Assembly (NCBI GenBank): GCA_019096065.1
Contig: JAGUCH010000004.1
Span: forward strand, 558,001-622,000
Direction: 5' to 3'
Source: Paracyclopina nana
Taxonomy: Eukaryota > Arthropoda > Copepoda > Cyclopoida > Cyclopettidae
DNA: 64,000 nt
The notes below the pieces were generated by a model. That model searched no databases and was not told the DNA's origin. It saw only the letters and a program-made list of their open reading frames with translations. The position numbers and the translations under genes were made by a program. Within the stretch, counting starts at the first letter, position 1. Each line of letters starts with the position of its first letter. Below are positions 39,910 through 48,986 of the stretch, piece by piece.

Positions 39910-41033
39910 AATTTTCCTGTTACCTAATGACATATTAAAGAGGAATGTTTAGTATTTCCAGCATTAAAAATGAGGTTACAAAGGCCAACCCCAAAAATGA
40001 AGATTTTTTTCAACTTTCCTTAAAAAGTTGGAAAAAATCATCTCAATGTCAGATTTTTTTTTGGAAAAATCAAAACTCACCAGGGCAAACCTGGAGCAAA
40101 GGCTCCATTATTTGACTGTAGTCAATAGTTAGGGCTCATTAATCAAAATGTTCTCTGTAATGGTTGCCTCAAGGTTTTATGGGCTTGAGGCTCATTTAAT
40201 GGGAGCTGGAAGGAACCAAATACCAAAATGGCCTCTTCATCATTCCATGACACCATTAGAGCACTGAAATTGATTTCACAACAGCTGTTGCTGCTGCAAG
40301 GAGACTCAGCAATTATCAGCACAAATTTTGAGCCAGGAGTAGTTGCATCACAGTGGAGAAAAAACTGAGAATTCTTCTAAACTGCATCTTATTTATGGGA
40401 CATGGCTATTTGGCCACTGTCATCAACATTAGGATGCCATGAGTGAAAGTACAATCTAAAAGAGTTCTGCTATAATTTTTTTCAATGGTAGCCGAAGGCA
40501 GGGTGAAAATGACAGGGCGTAAATTTGCAAAGGGTTGTGAGTCAGCCAAAAAAAACCTTTAAAATACTAGCTCTTTTTTTATGGCACCCTTAGCATTCCC
40601 TTTAAGCCACACAGAGGGAAATTGACTCTAAAAATCAATGAGGCAAATCGGCTTCATCATTTTCTTCTTCCATGCACTGATTATTGCCAAATAAAAAACT
40701 AGGTACTTTATGCACCTGGGCGCTTTACTTTCCATGAGAGGTATTTCATTTTACACTCTATCATCATTACAGTTTTCCACTGTGTGAGCTGAATTGTGCA
40801 AACTTTTTTGTGATTTCAGTGCATGCAAATTGTCATATCATGTTCAGCATGGGATATCATCATGCTGATATTGTGTGTGTGGCTTAATTGCAGCTCTAAT
40901 TCCCACAGTGCACGTTGCGCGGTGAAAACAGCTTTGAACATAGAAGAAGAAGTTTCAGTTTGGAGTTACCTGCTGTTCAATAAGCACACTTGTGACTTTA
41001 CTTGGTCTCAATAATGCACACACTTAAGCTACA
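39910..41033. other. Intergenic region, no gene seen
   Basis: 1124 nt of AT-rich DNA between two plus-strand genes. An ATTAAA (about 39931-39936) probably serves the upstream gene. A 63-codon open stretch at 40823-41014 has no coding features. The rest shows only A and T tracts. Confidence 0.5.
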
Positions 41034-43712
41034 ATGCTAATGGAGTGGGCCAAAAGGAGGCTCAAACTATTCCTGCTTGGCCTTTTGGCCTTCATTCTCA
41101 CATTTGCCATTTTTCACCACAAAAACAACCAGGGAAGTTTTTATCACCATGAATGTCAGTGCTTCAGACAAGTTGCAGCCCATCAAGAAAAAAGTGAAGT
41201 GGAAAGATTGCAAACTGAGGAGCTCACTTGCAGCAAGGTAATTTACCCAGGTTCTGATCCTGCAAAGAGCCTTAATTTTTTAGCTCTTATAGGCTGCTGC
41301 TGCAAGAGGAAGTCACCAAAAAGTCATAACATTTACATTTTATGAGCCAACCTTGGAGGAAAAGTGAGCCATTCAAATTGGGCTATGAATTTTTTTAATC
41401 AAAATTTCACTTTATTTTCAACAGGTCAAGTTTTGATGTGTTTAAACGTGACTACTTTGCTGGCATTGAAGCCAATTTGCAACTAATGAGTAGGCTTTAT
41501 GGGCCAGAGTGGATCATGAGGTTATACTACCAATTGGCATCCAAAGATTCTCCCACGTGGAGCAGGCTGTGTGCACTGGTTTGCAACAATGCAAACATTG
41601 ACATTTGTGATGCTGAAGCTAACCCAAAACTAGGTAAATATTCATCTTCACTGAAAGAAGAGATGTCCTAACTGAGTAAATAATATATCGGAATCCCTTT
41701 TCTGAGCATTTTGAAAAACCATAGAGCCACACAGATGAAGAACGTAAGCTGAGACTGGAGAGTCTCATAGCTGTTCACTGAGAGTCTTATTACTTTTAGC
41801 TGAGAGTCTTATTACTTTTAGCTGAGAGTCACTTAGCTACTAGCTGACAGTCTTAAAGCTTTTAGCTGAGAGTTTTTAAGCTGATAGTTAAGAGCTGAGA
41901 GCATTAAAGCTTTTAGCTGAGAGTCACTTAGCTATTGGCTGAGAGTTTCTTAGCTGTTTGCTGAGAGTTTCTTAGCTGTAAGCTGAGAGTTTCTTAGCTG
42001 TTTGCTGAGAGTTTCTTAGCTGTTAGCTGAGAGTTTCTTAGCTATTAGCTATGAGTTTCTTAGCTGATAGCTGAGAGCCTTAAAGCTATTAGCTGAGAGT
42101 TCCTTAGCTGCAATGATAGCTGAGAGCCTTAAAGCTTTTAGCTAAGAGTTTCTTAGCTGTTAGCTGAGTGTTTCTTATATGTTAGCTGAGAGTTTCTTAA
42201 CTGTTAGCTGAGAGTTTCTTAGCTGTTAGTTGAGAGTTTCTTAGCTCGTTGCTGAGAGTTTCTTAGCTGTTGGCTGAGTTTTTCTTAGCTTAGAGCCTTA
42301 AAGCTTTTAGTTGAGAGTCTCTTAACTGATAGCTGAAAGTTTATTTGCTGATTGCTGAGCGTTTTAAAGCTTTTAGCTGAGAGGCTTAAAGGTGTAATCT
42401 GAGAGTCTCAGAGCTTTTAGTTTAATAGAGTCTTATTGCTCACTAATAACTGAGAGTCTCCTCATTGATTTCAGTTAACTTAGAGTCTCATTATTAACTG
42501 AAAACTGAGTGTCTCAGAGCTATTAGAAGAGAGTCTAATAGCTGCTAGGTAAGAGCAACTTTTAGCCAAGAGAATTGTAACAGTAAACTGAGATAGCTAA
42601 GAGTAATTTTAGAGCATCATAAGGGTCAGCTGAGCACATCTAAGATGCTACTTGACTGTCTCATAGGTTAGAGCTGAGTCTCATATAGCTAAAACAATAG
42701 GCAAAAAATGAGCTAATATTGAGGCAGAGAACAGGGGTAGCTAACAAAACAGGTATTCAATAGTTAATGTATCAAAGAACTAGTTTACAATCTTGATTGG
42801 TCCCAAAATTAATGATCAAATTTTTTTGCACAATTTGGGTGAACAATAGCATATTGATATCTAGTTTGGAATGATCTAAAAATGCTCGTCAGTTACCAAT
42901 TGCACAAGATTTTGGCGTGCCAAACCAGTCTTGGAAATGCATGCAGATCAGATAAAAATGGGACAAAAAATGTGAAGTCATTGAACTCTTTTTTTCTTTT
43001 TCAGGCAACCTGTCAGCAATTTTCCCTCTAAATTGGAGATTTCTCCCCTCTTTGGATCCTCAAGTGGATATTTTGCTAGTCAGAGACTTGGACAGCCAAA
43101 TCTCACCCAGAGAAGTGTCAGCTGTGACTGATTTCCTCAATTCCCACCTTGATTTCCATATCATGAGAGATCATCCTTACCACGGGGTGCCAATTCTGGG
43201 TGGAACTTGGGGAGTCAAACTGTACAAGGAGCAAACCAGAGCTGACTTTCACAGAGCTTTCAAGGAAATGTCAAAAGACCCAAATTTCTATGCTTCAAGG
43301 AAGAAAGCTGGGCCAGATCAGACCATTCTCAAAGATTATGTATGGTAAGCATAAATATTTTTGCTTTTTTACTGCCAGCTGGCTTAAAACCACATTTTGG
43401 CCAAATTTCATAACCAGTTGTTGAGTTACCAGACTGGCTTTTTAAAGTTGTAATGCTCTGTGAAATTGGCTTTAATTGATTGTTTTTGTCTCCTTTTGCA
43501 GGCCTTGGGCGAGGAAAATCACAATTGCACATGACTCTTACACTTGCAAGCGTTTTTCCATGACAAAACCTTTTCCAACTCAGCGTGAAGCTGGTGTGGG
43601 CAATTTCATAGGCTCAGTGGTGGCCATAAATGATTCCATCCCATTTGAAGCTGAATTTCAATGCCCTGTAAAGTGCAGGCCAAGAAACCACACAGAGTGG
43701 TTATACTGCTAA
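41034..43712 (+). CDS. Type II membrane protein with DLD motif, glycosyltransferase-like family
   Basis: Exons 41034-41237, 41293-41363, 41425-41633, 43005-43344 and 43502-43712 give 344 residues. A short basic N-terminus (WAKRRLK) precedes one hydrophobic span (about 12-28), the layout of a Golgi type II enzyme, then a short stem. The luminal part contains FAGIEANLQLMSRLYGPEW, CNNANIDICDAE, DILLVRDLDSQISPREV, FHIMRDHPYHGVPILGGTWG, KKAGPDQTILKDYVW and HDSYTCKRF. A hydrophobic strand ending in D-L-D-S, followed by a substrate-pocket-like HPYHGVPILGG and a later DQTIL, is how many GT-A-fold transferases look; the DxD would bind a metal and nucleotide sugar. Substrate unknown. The small second exon (71 nt) was found by phase. 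Intron 3 holds a 0.95-kb minisatellite. Confidence 0.72.
41740..42680. repeat. TTAGCTGAGAGTTTC minisatellite inside intron 3 of the DLD gene
   Basis: More than 40 variable copies of a unit of roughly 15-24 bp built on TAGCTGAGAGTTTCT; some copies use GAGAGTCTTA or GAGAGCCTTAAAGC. The array is clean at 41,900-42,250 and decays towards both ends. It fills most of the 1371-nt intron. Confidence 0.92.
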
Positions 43713-44160
43713 ATAATGATGCTTATTACAATAAAGACCAGTTGTATTGTCAGGCTGTGAAAGAGCATTAAAAAAGGAGAAAGTTTCCATTTGAGTACTA
43801 TTAATCAAATGTCACTTTCATGTTGTACTATGTGAGGTAAATGGCCAATAAATAAGTAATACAGCATGTTCAACTCATCCTTGCAAATTTTGCATAGTTA
43901 TCATGCTTCAAATTGCCTTGTTTAATTATGCAAGATAATCAGTAGAGCACATTTCCGCAAGATGGCGTGACAGTCAACACATTCACAAAGGGGCAACAAA
44001 AATCTAGTTGTTTTTCACAATATATAAGGAAAAAGGCCAAGTTTACTTGAGCTGAACATGGTCAATATTAGTGATTTTTGGAATTGGTTCACTCATTTGT
44101 TCCAATTTGTGGGTTTTATTTGGGGAAATTGACTACTTGTCCATAAACAGTAATTGCAAT
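43713..44160. promoter_or_regulatory. Promoter and leader of the Notch-repeat gene
   Basis: An AATAAA at about 43729 ends the upstream gene; another is near 43849. A TATATAAG box lies at about 44021-44028. A 24-codon upstream ORF opens at 44058 (gaacATGgtc) and closes before the main ATG at 44161, so it may limit translation of the main frame. Confidence 0.5.
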
Positions 44161-44826
44161 ATGCAGAGGAGGAGAAGGCAAATTGAAGTTGAAAATAATT
44201 GGCTTAGCCTCAAAAAATATTGTTTGAATGTCTTATTATATGTTATTCTGCCTTGTGCGGCTATTTTCACTGCTGTTTACTTATATGTGCAAATGACAAA
44301 GACAACAGAGCTGAAGCAGTTTGTAAGTCAGCTCCTTGTCAAATAGTTGCAAAAATAATTACCTGAGCAATTTTCAGATATGCAAGGAAATTTTTGTTGG
44401 AGATGGATACTGCCAAGATGCTTACAATGTTGCTGCATGTCAATTTGACTTAGGTGAGTGTGCTAAAATTAGAATAGATAGAAGCATGCAAAAATCTGTA
44501 TTCATCAATTAGGAGATTGTTGCTTGCCAGATCCAATGACCAAAAAGCTCTGCAAATATTGCACATGCTTTTATAATGGGCCAGCTTTAATCCAAGAAGC
44601 AGAGACAGTCACCTGGGAATTTACGCTGAATCCGGATTGCCCTCAGTCGGATTTTGTTGGCGATGGATTCTGTGATGATGTCACTAACAATTGGATGTGT
44701 GGCTATGATGGTGGAGATTGCTGCAGCAACTTTATCTTTGTTCTGTTCTGCTCAACTTGTAAGTGCCACATTGCCCACATTGCCAAGAACAAGTTTCAAT
44801 TATCCGAAAGTAAGGGGACCTCCTAA
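44161..44826 (+). CDS. Type II membrane protein with two Lin-12/Notch repeats
   Basis: Exons 44161-44322, 44378-44453 and 44513-44826 give 183 residues. A basic stretch MQRRRRQ leads to one membrane span (about 25-45, VLLYVILPCAAIFTAVYLYV). The outside part carries two LNR-type units. The first is CKEIFVGDGYCQDAYN with CQFDLGDCC, and the second is CPQSDFVGDGFCDDVTNN with CGYDGGDCC; each is followed by a CxxCxC pattern (LCKYCTC, FCSTCKC). LNR modules bind calcium through such Asp/Asn residues and occur in Notch, pappalysins and GNPTAB. Here they are the only domains. No enzyme domain follows, so the gene is not one of those. Reading continues through a GTAAGT at about 44760, because the CxCxC pattern continues there and the stop is at 44824. 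Family unknown. Confidence 0.68.
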
Positions 44827-45559
44827 AAGGCACACAATGCCCACAATTTGGCACACACAGCCCACACTACACACACGGCACACACATGGCACACAATTAC
44901 TAAAAGGCACACACAAGTCTTAAACTCATACTAAGTGATATAAATTCGCCGTTTTTTTGTTGGTTCCCAAAATTAAGCCTGTTTTCCAGTTCACTCACAC
45001 AAAACTGAGATGCTGAGTCATCTTTTGCCCAGTCTCAGCACTTTTTCAAATTTCCAGTTACTTTAGTGAAAGAATCTAATATATCTAATATATTGGTGCT
45101 TGGCACACACAGCACACAATTATTACTTACATTAACCTAGTATATACATAACTCTGCATATGTCAAGGAAAATATACTGTTTGTCATTTGAATTATAAAT
45201 GACTACTAAGTCTCCTTTTTTTATAAATGGCATCCTCTCTCAGAATCTTATGCAGACTTATGGCAGCCCTTAGGCTACTGTGCAGGCTTGTGTGTGAGTG
45301 TGTGGTGTTAGTTGGTGGAGAATTTACCTGTTGGCCCAGTTGGAAAGTTAGCCAAGTCAGTCAAGTAGCAAGCCTACCAGAGAGATGTGAACAAGCCATC
45401 ATTTACTTACCAAAACCGTTGCTTTTCTTACATATATAGCCTTAAAAGCACCATGGGAACTAATATATAATAAGGTACAAAAGCTATTAAGTTAGGTAAG
45501 TTGACTAAAAATCCAGTTTGTAATAAATCACACTCCAATTTTCAATTTATTAGATAGCT
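44827..45559. other. Intergenic region with CA-rich tract
   Basis: 733 nt. A GGCACACA-rich tract lies at about 44828-44922 and a smaller relative at 45100-45118. A 70-codon open stretch at 45227-45439 (MASSLRILCRLM...) has a TATAA-like box just upstream but no support as a gene. The right end is the presumed leader of the next gene. Confidence 0.5.
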
Positions 45560-47282
45560 ATGGTTTTCATTGATTCTGCAACAGATTTGCTGGCCATGGA
45601 GAGCAATCCTATCCCGGATTACTACAATTATGACTATAATAATGACTTTGATGATCCTTCCAAATTCTTGCAAGAAGTCTTGAACAAGAGAGTTGCTGAC
45701 TTGGAACAGTTTGCTAGGGACAAAAATCTGGATTACATCGCATCTGAAGATAGTATTACTACACTACAAGATGTAAGTTTACTCGATTTTACCAACTTTT
45801 TCGCCCTGAACATGCAGCCTGTGCCTATTTTAGCAACTGTCATTAATTGTCATTTTACACACAAGCCTTAGCGCAAAAGGATTATAGGGCATGTGCCATA
45901 TATTGTAAAATTTGCCTTTTAGATCATTTGCCTTTAAGAACATTATTAGTCCTTCTGGCTTTATTACGTTTTTCAATAGACCATCATTTTTGTATAATTG
46001 TCATTTTTCAATATTGCCTTAATATAAAGCCGTTTAGCACATTTTCCATTTTGCACATTTGCCTTTTTGCAAATTCGCCTTTTAGAACAACTGCCTTTTT
46101 GCAAATCAGCCCCTTTTTTACATTTGCAATGAAGTGCAATCGACTTTTTGCACAAAAGCCTTTTTTTGTATTTGCCTTTAAGTGCATTTGCCATGTTGCA
46201 CATTTGCCTTTTTATACATTTGCCTCTTTGCACATTATCCATTTTGCACTTTTTCATTTTGCACATTTGCCTTTAAGCAAATTCGCCTTTTAGAACAATA
46301 GCCTTTTTCGCAAATCAGCCTTTTTGTGCATTTGTAATGAAATGCAATAGTCTTTTTGCACAAAATTCTATTTTTGTGTCTGCTTCTTTCATCATTTTGA
46401 ACGTTTGCCTTTTCACAGATGTGCCATTTTGCACACTTGCCTTTTCACAGATTTGGCATTTTGCCCATTTGCCTTTTTGCACATTTTCTATTCTGGACAC
46501 TTGCCTTTTTTCAAATATGACTTTTGAGAAAAATGACCTTTTGTGCAAATCAGCCCTATTTGTACAACTGCAATGCAGTACATTAGTCTTTTCGCTCAAA
46601 AGCTTTTTCTCATATTTGCCTTTTAGCAGATTTGCCTTTTAGCACATTTGTCTATTAGCACATTTGCCTTTCAGCAAAGTTGCCTTTTAACAAGTCAGCT
46701 TTTTAAGCAGATAATTGCCTTTTTTGGTACATCAATTCAAACATTGGTCTTTGGGTGCAGAAGCCTTTCAGCAGCCTTTTAGCGTTTCAACCTATTTAAA
46801 GGCGCCTTCTTAAATGATCTTCGTTTATATTATAGGAAGGAGAAGACAATTGGCTTGATCATCAAAGAATTCCAAATAAAAGGCGGGGTAACTACAGAAA
46901 GGCAACTCAGGCAAAAGACCACAAGTCAGAAGGCATCTATGATTACGTGGATCCTCTCACATTCTCTGACATTTATGGGTCAAGTGATAAAAGTGACTTG
47001 AAACTTCCTCAGCAGCAGCTGCCAGAACAGACATTAATTCGAAGAGTGGCTACCACAATTTTTAACCCTACAACAAGCACCATTTTTTCCATTGTGGCCA
47101 TTCCCATCATTTTAGCTGCCTCATATTGGCTTTTCGTGGTCAATGGCCCAACTCCAGTGGTCAAAGCCAGGATTGAACAAGTGCCAATCGAGGATGACAG
47201 CGAAGGCTTTGATTTCTCAGGGTTTGCCTATGACATCCTCAAAACCTTCTTTATACCAGTTATTCAACAACCTGATGATTAG
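45560..47282 (+). CDS. Acidic single-pass membrane protein, function unknown
   Basis: Two exons (45560-45772 and 46836-47282) give 219 residues. The first exon is acidic and Tyr/Asn-rich (DYYNYDYNNDFDDPSK) with a helical stretch KFLQEVLNKRVADLEQFARD. The second has a basic patch (IPNKRRGNYRKATQAKDHK), then a strong membrane span at about 150-172 (TIFSIVAIPIILAASYWLFV) and an acidic C-terminal tail of about 45 residues ending VIQQPDD. An upstream exon adding a signal peptide cannot be excluded, because an AG (tattag) lies just before this ATG. I do not recognise the family. The 1063-nt intron is almost entirely a TTTGCC minisatellite. Confidence 0.6.
45850..46790. repeat. GCACATTTGCCTTTT minisatellite filling an intron
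   Basis: Several dozen variable copies of a unit near 16 bp, GCACATTTGCCTTTTT, with TTAGCACATTTGCC and GCAAATCAGCC variants. A longer period of about 190-220 bp is also visible: AATGAAGTGCAATCGACTTT at 46127 recurs as aatgaaatgcaatagtcttt at 46336 and aatgcagtacattagtcttt at 46570, so a higher-order repeat exists. Confidence 0.9.
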
Positions 47283-47558
47283 GTTACATTTAAGAGATGT
47301 TTGCCATTTGTTTGCGTATTTATTAAGAAATACATTGATACTTTGATTAGAAAAAGAAATCTTGGAATATTTGAATTTTGGCGCCATTTTTCAAGCAAAA
47401 CATTGTAAAAGCAACAGATGGCGCTTTAAGATGATCACTAAATTAAAATAACTGATTGGTAATAAGTTTCAAGCCTGAACAAATTAATTAAAGAAATGTC
47501 AGACTTTTGCTTCAAAAGTATGAAATTGTTTCACTTACCAACTATAAGGAAAAGTCTT

Positions 47559-48552
47559 TTATTTAGGAGCATACTTGCGAATCCACATGAAAAGCGTGGC
47601 TGCTGACAAAGAAAACCACGTGATCAGGTATGACAAGTGGTCATTCCGCATCGTCACACGTGTCTGCCCACCAACGGGTCCATTGGGAACTGTGGATTGA
47701 GCATCAGCATCCACAAATATGGGCAATGTGTCCAATTTTCGTGACAGAGCTTCAACATCTCTTGAACTCCACCGATTCGACTCTTCCATATTTTTAGGGG
47801 TGAACTGCTGCTTGGGCTCGCTGACTCTGACCACTCCAATCAAGTCAGTGACTCCATAAGGGACTTGTTCTTGCCTTGACTGAGCTGTCAGCTTGTTTTT
47901 GGGCACCCAGCCTCTGTTCACCAAGATGGACGCGTCAGAGTCCTCCAGTTTAAAAGGAACAACCACGTGGAAACCAATGTTGTCCGAAGTGCCAAAGAGT
48001 CCTCCTCCGGAATCAGCACTTGTCACCCTTGACCTCGGCCCAATGTAGACTTCTTTGCCATGCTGAAATTCCCCACGAATGTAGACTCTTTGATATTCCA
48101 GCGTTGACAAGTCCTCAACGCTGCAAATCAAGCGTGAAATGTACAAGTTATTTTCTATTAATAGAGCAACTCACTCTAGAGGTAGATTAATGGCTGGTGC
48201 ACTCGTTTTCTCTTCTAATTGCTTGAGCAGATCAATTTTCCAGCTTCTTCGCTGCACTTGCCAAACACCCAGGCAAAATGTCGTGGCTGGAACCATCTGA
48301 AAAAGTAACTCAAACCTGAACTTAAGGGCCCTCTTTATTAAAAGAAAAAGAACTTGCCAACATCATGTATTCTGACAGTTGAACTTTCTTTGGTCCTTCA
48401 CTTTGCTTGAATTTGAATCTTGATTGCGAGGAAGCATTGCGACGACTCAGAAAGGTAAGCAAGGCTGGATTCACTTTGAGATTGTTACAAAACATTTTGA
48501 AAGATGTTTTGTTTACTTCTAAAAGCGTTGCTCGATGCACAGCTATTTCCAT
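47559..48552 (-). CDS. SURF1: SURF1, cytochrome c oxidase assembly factor
   Basis: Exons 48552-48362, 48315-48175 and 48120-47559 give 297 residues (human 300). SURF1 sits in the mitochondrial inner membrane and helps build the haem a centre of complex IV. The N-terminus is basic and Ser/Arg/Asn-rich (FLSRRNASSQSRFKFK), a targeting peptide. A first membrane span at about 75-92 ends in TTFCLGVWQVQRRSWKIDLL, the family signature. Then come STLEYQRVYIRGEFQ, SILVNRGWVPKN, SNRWSSRDVEALSRKL, TVPNGPVGGQTRVTMRNDHL and a second span SYLITWFSLSAATLFMWIRK. Intron 1 is only 46 nt; I chose this junction because it alone keeps phase and joins the N-terminal half to the first membrane span. The gene is divergent with the next one. 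Confidence 0.95.
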
Positions 48553-48643
48553 TTGTTTACACTTTGGCTTTTCCGTCAAATGAACGCGCGTTAAAGCATC
48601 GCCGCAACAAATGTAAACAAACATCAGCTGACTGCTTTTAAAG
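48553..48643. promoter_or_regulatory. 91-nt bidirectional promoter of SURF1 and a small membrane protein
   Basis: Only 91 nt separate the two ATGs. It is CpG-bearing (gaacgcgcgtt) and has no TATA or CCAAT box. Twin genes with a shared core promoter are likely co-expressed; both look mitochondrial. Confidence 0.5.
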
Positions 48644-48964
48644 ATGAATTTCTTGAAGGAATTTCGACTCGGTCGGCAAAAGAGCAATGTCAGATATCTG
48701 TATGCAAGTTCCAAGGCGAAAAAAGCTCCCGTGGTTGTGAAATTCAAGGTGAAATCTTTGGTGGTGAATGTGCTCTTCACGACATTTGCAAGTTTGGCAT
48801 CTTGCGCTGGATATGCAGCGTACGACTCTGAATTCAGAACTTATGTGCTCAAGAGGTTTCCAAGAGTGAGAACTTTGCTGAACGAGCAGCCCGAACTTGA
48901 AGAAGCGCCAGGACTTGCCAATGAGATTGCTTCATTTAAAAAGTCGGTAGAAAATAAAAAATGA
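48644..48964 (+). CDS. Small single-pass, probably mitochondrial membrane protein
   Basis: A single-exon ORF of 106 residues. It starts MNFLKEFRLGRQKSNVRYLY, a basic N-terminus that suits mitochondrial import. A hydrophobic span (about 42-60, VNVLFTTFASLASCAGYAAY) is followed directly by DSEFRTYVLKRFPRVRTLL and an acidic, helical C-terminus (EEAPGLANEIASFKKSVENKK). The span followed by an aromatic-Tyr-Asp-x-x-Phe-Arg motif recalls the inner-membrane anchor of mitofilin (MIC60), and size would suit a small MICOS or respiratory-chain subunit; this is a guess from pattern. It shares a 91-nt promoter with SURF1 and its stop is 22 nt from the stop of the convergent UBE2J1. Confidence 0.65.
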   Translation: MNFLKEFRLGRQKSNVRYLYASSKAKKAPVVVKFKVKSLVVNVLFTTFASLASCAGYAAYDSEFRTYVLKRFPRVRTLLNEQPELEEAPGLANEIASFKKSVENKK

Positions 48965-48986
48965 ATTTATTTAGTCAAGACAAAAA

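Noticed and set aside
40823-41014. 63-codon ORF before the DLD gene
   Set aside because: No coding bias, no motif, and it lies in an A/T-tract intergenic region.
44826-44922. CA-rich tract considered as part of the LNR gene's coding end
   Set aside because: The frame stops at 44824-44826 just before the tract, after a complete CxxCxC motif.
45227-45439. 70-codon ORF starting MASSLRILCRLM
   Set aside because: It is built of short imperfect repeats of its own (LRILCRL, LRLLCRL), with no conserved feature and no junction linking it to the next gene.
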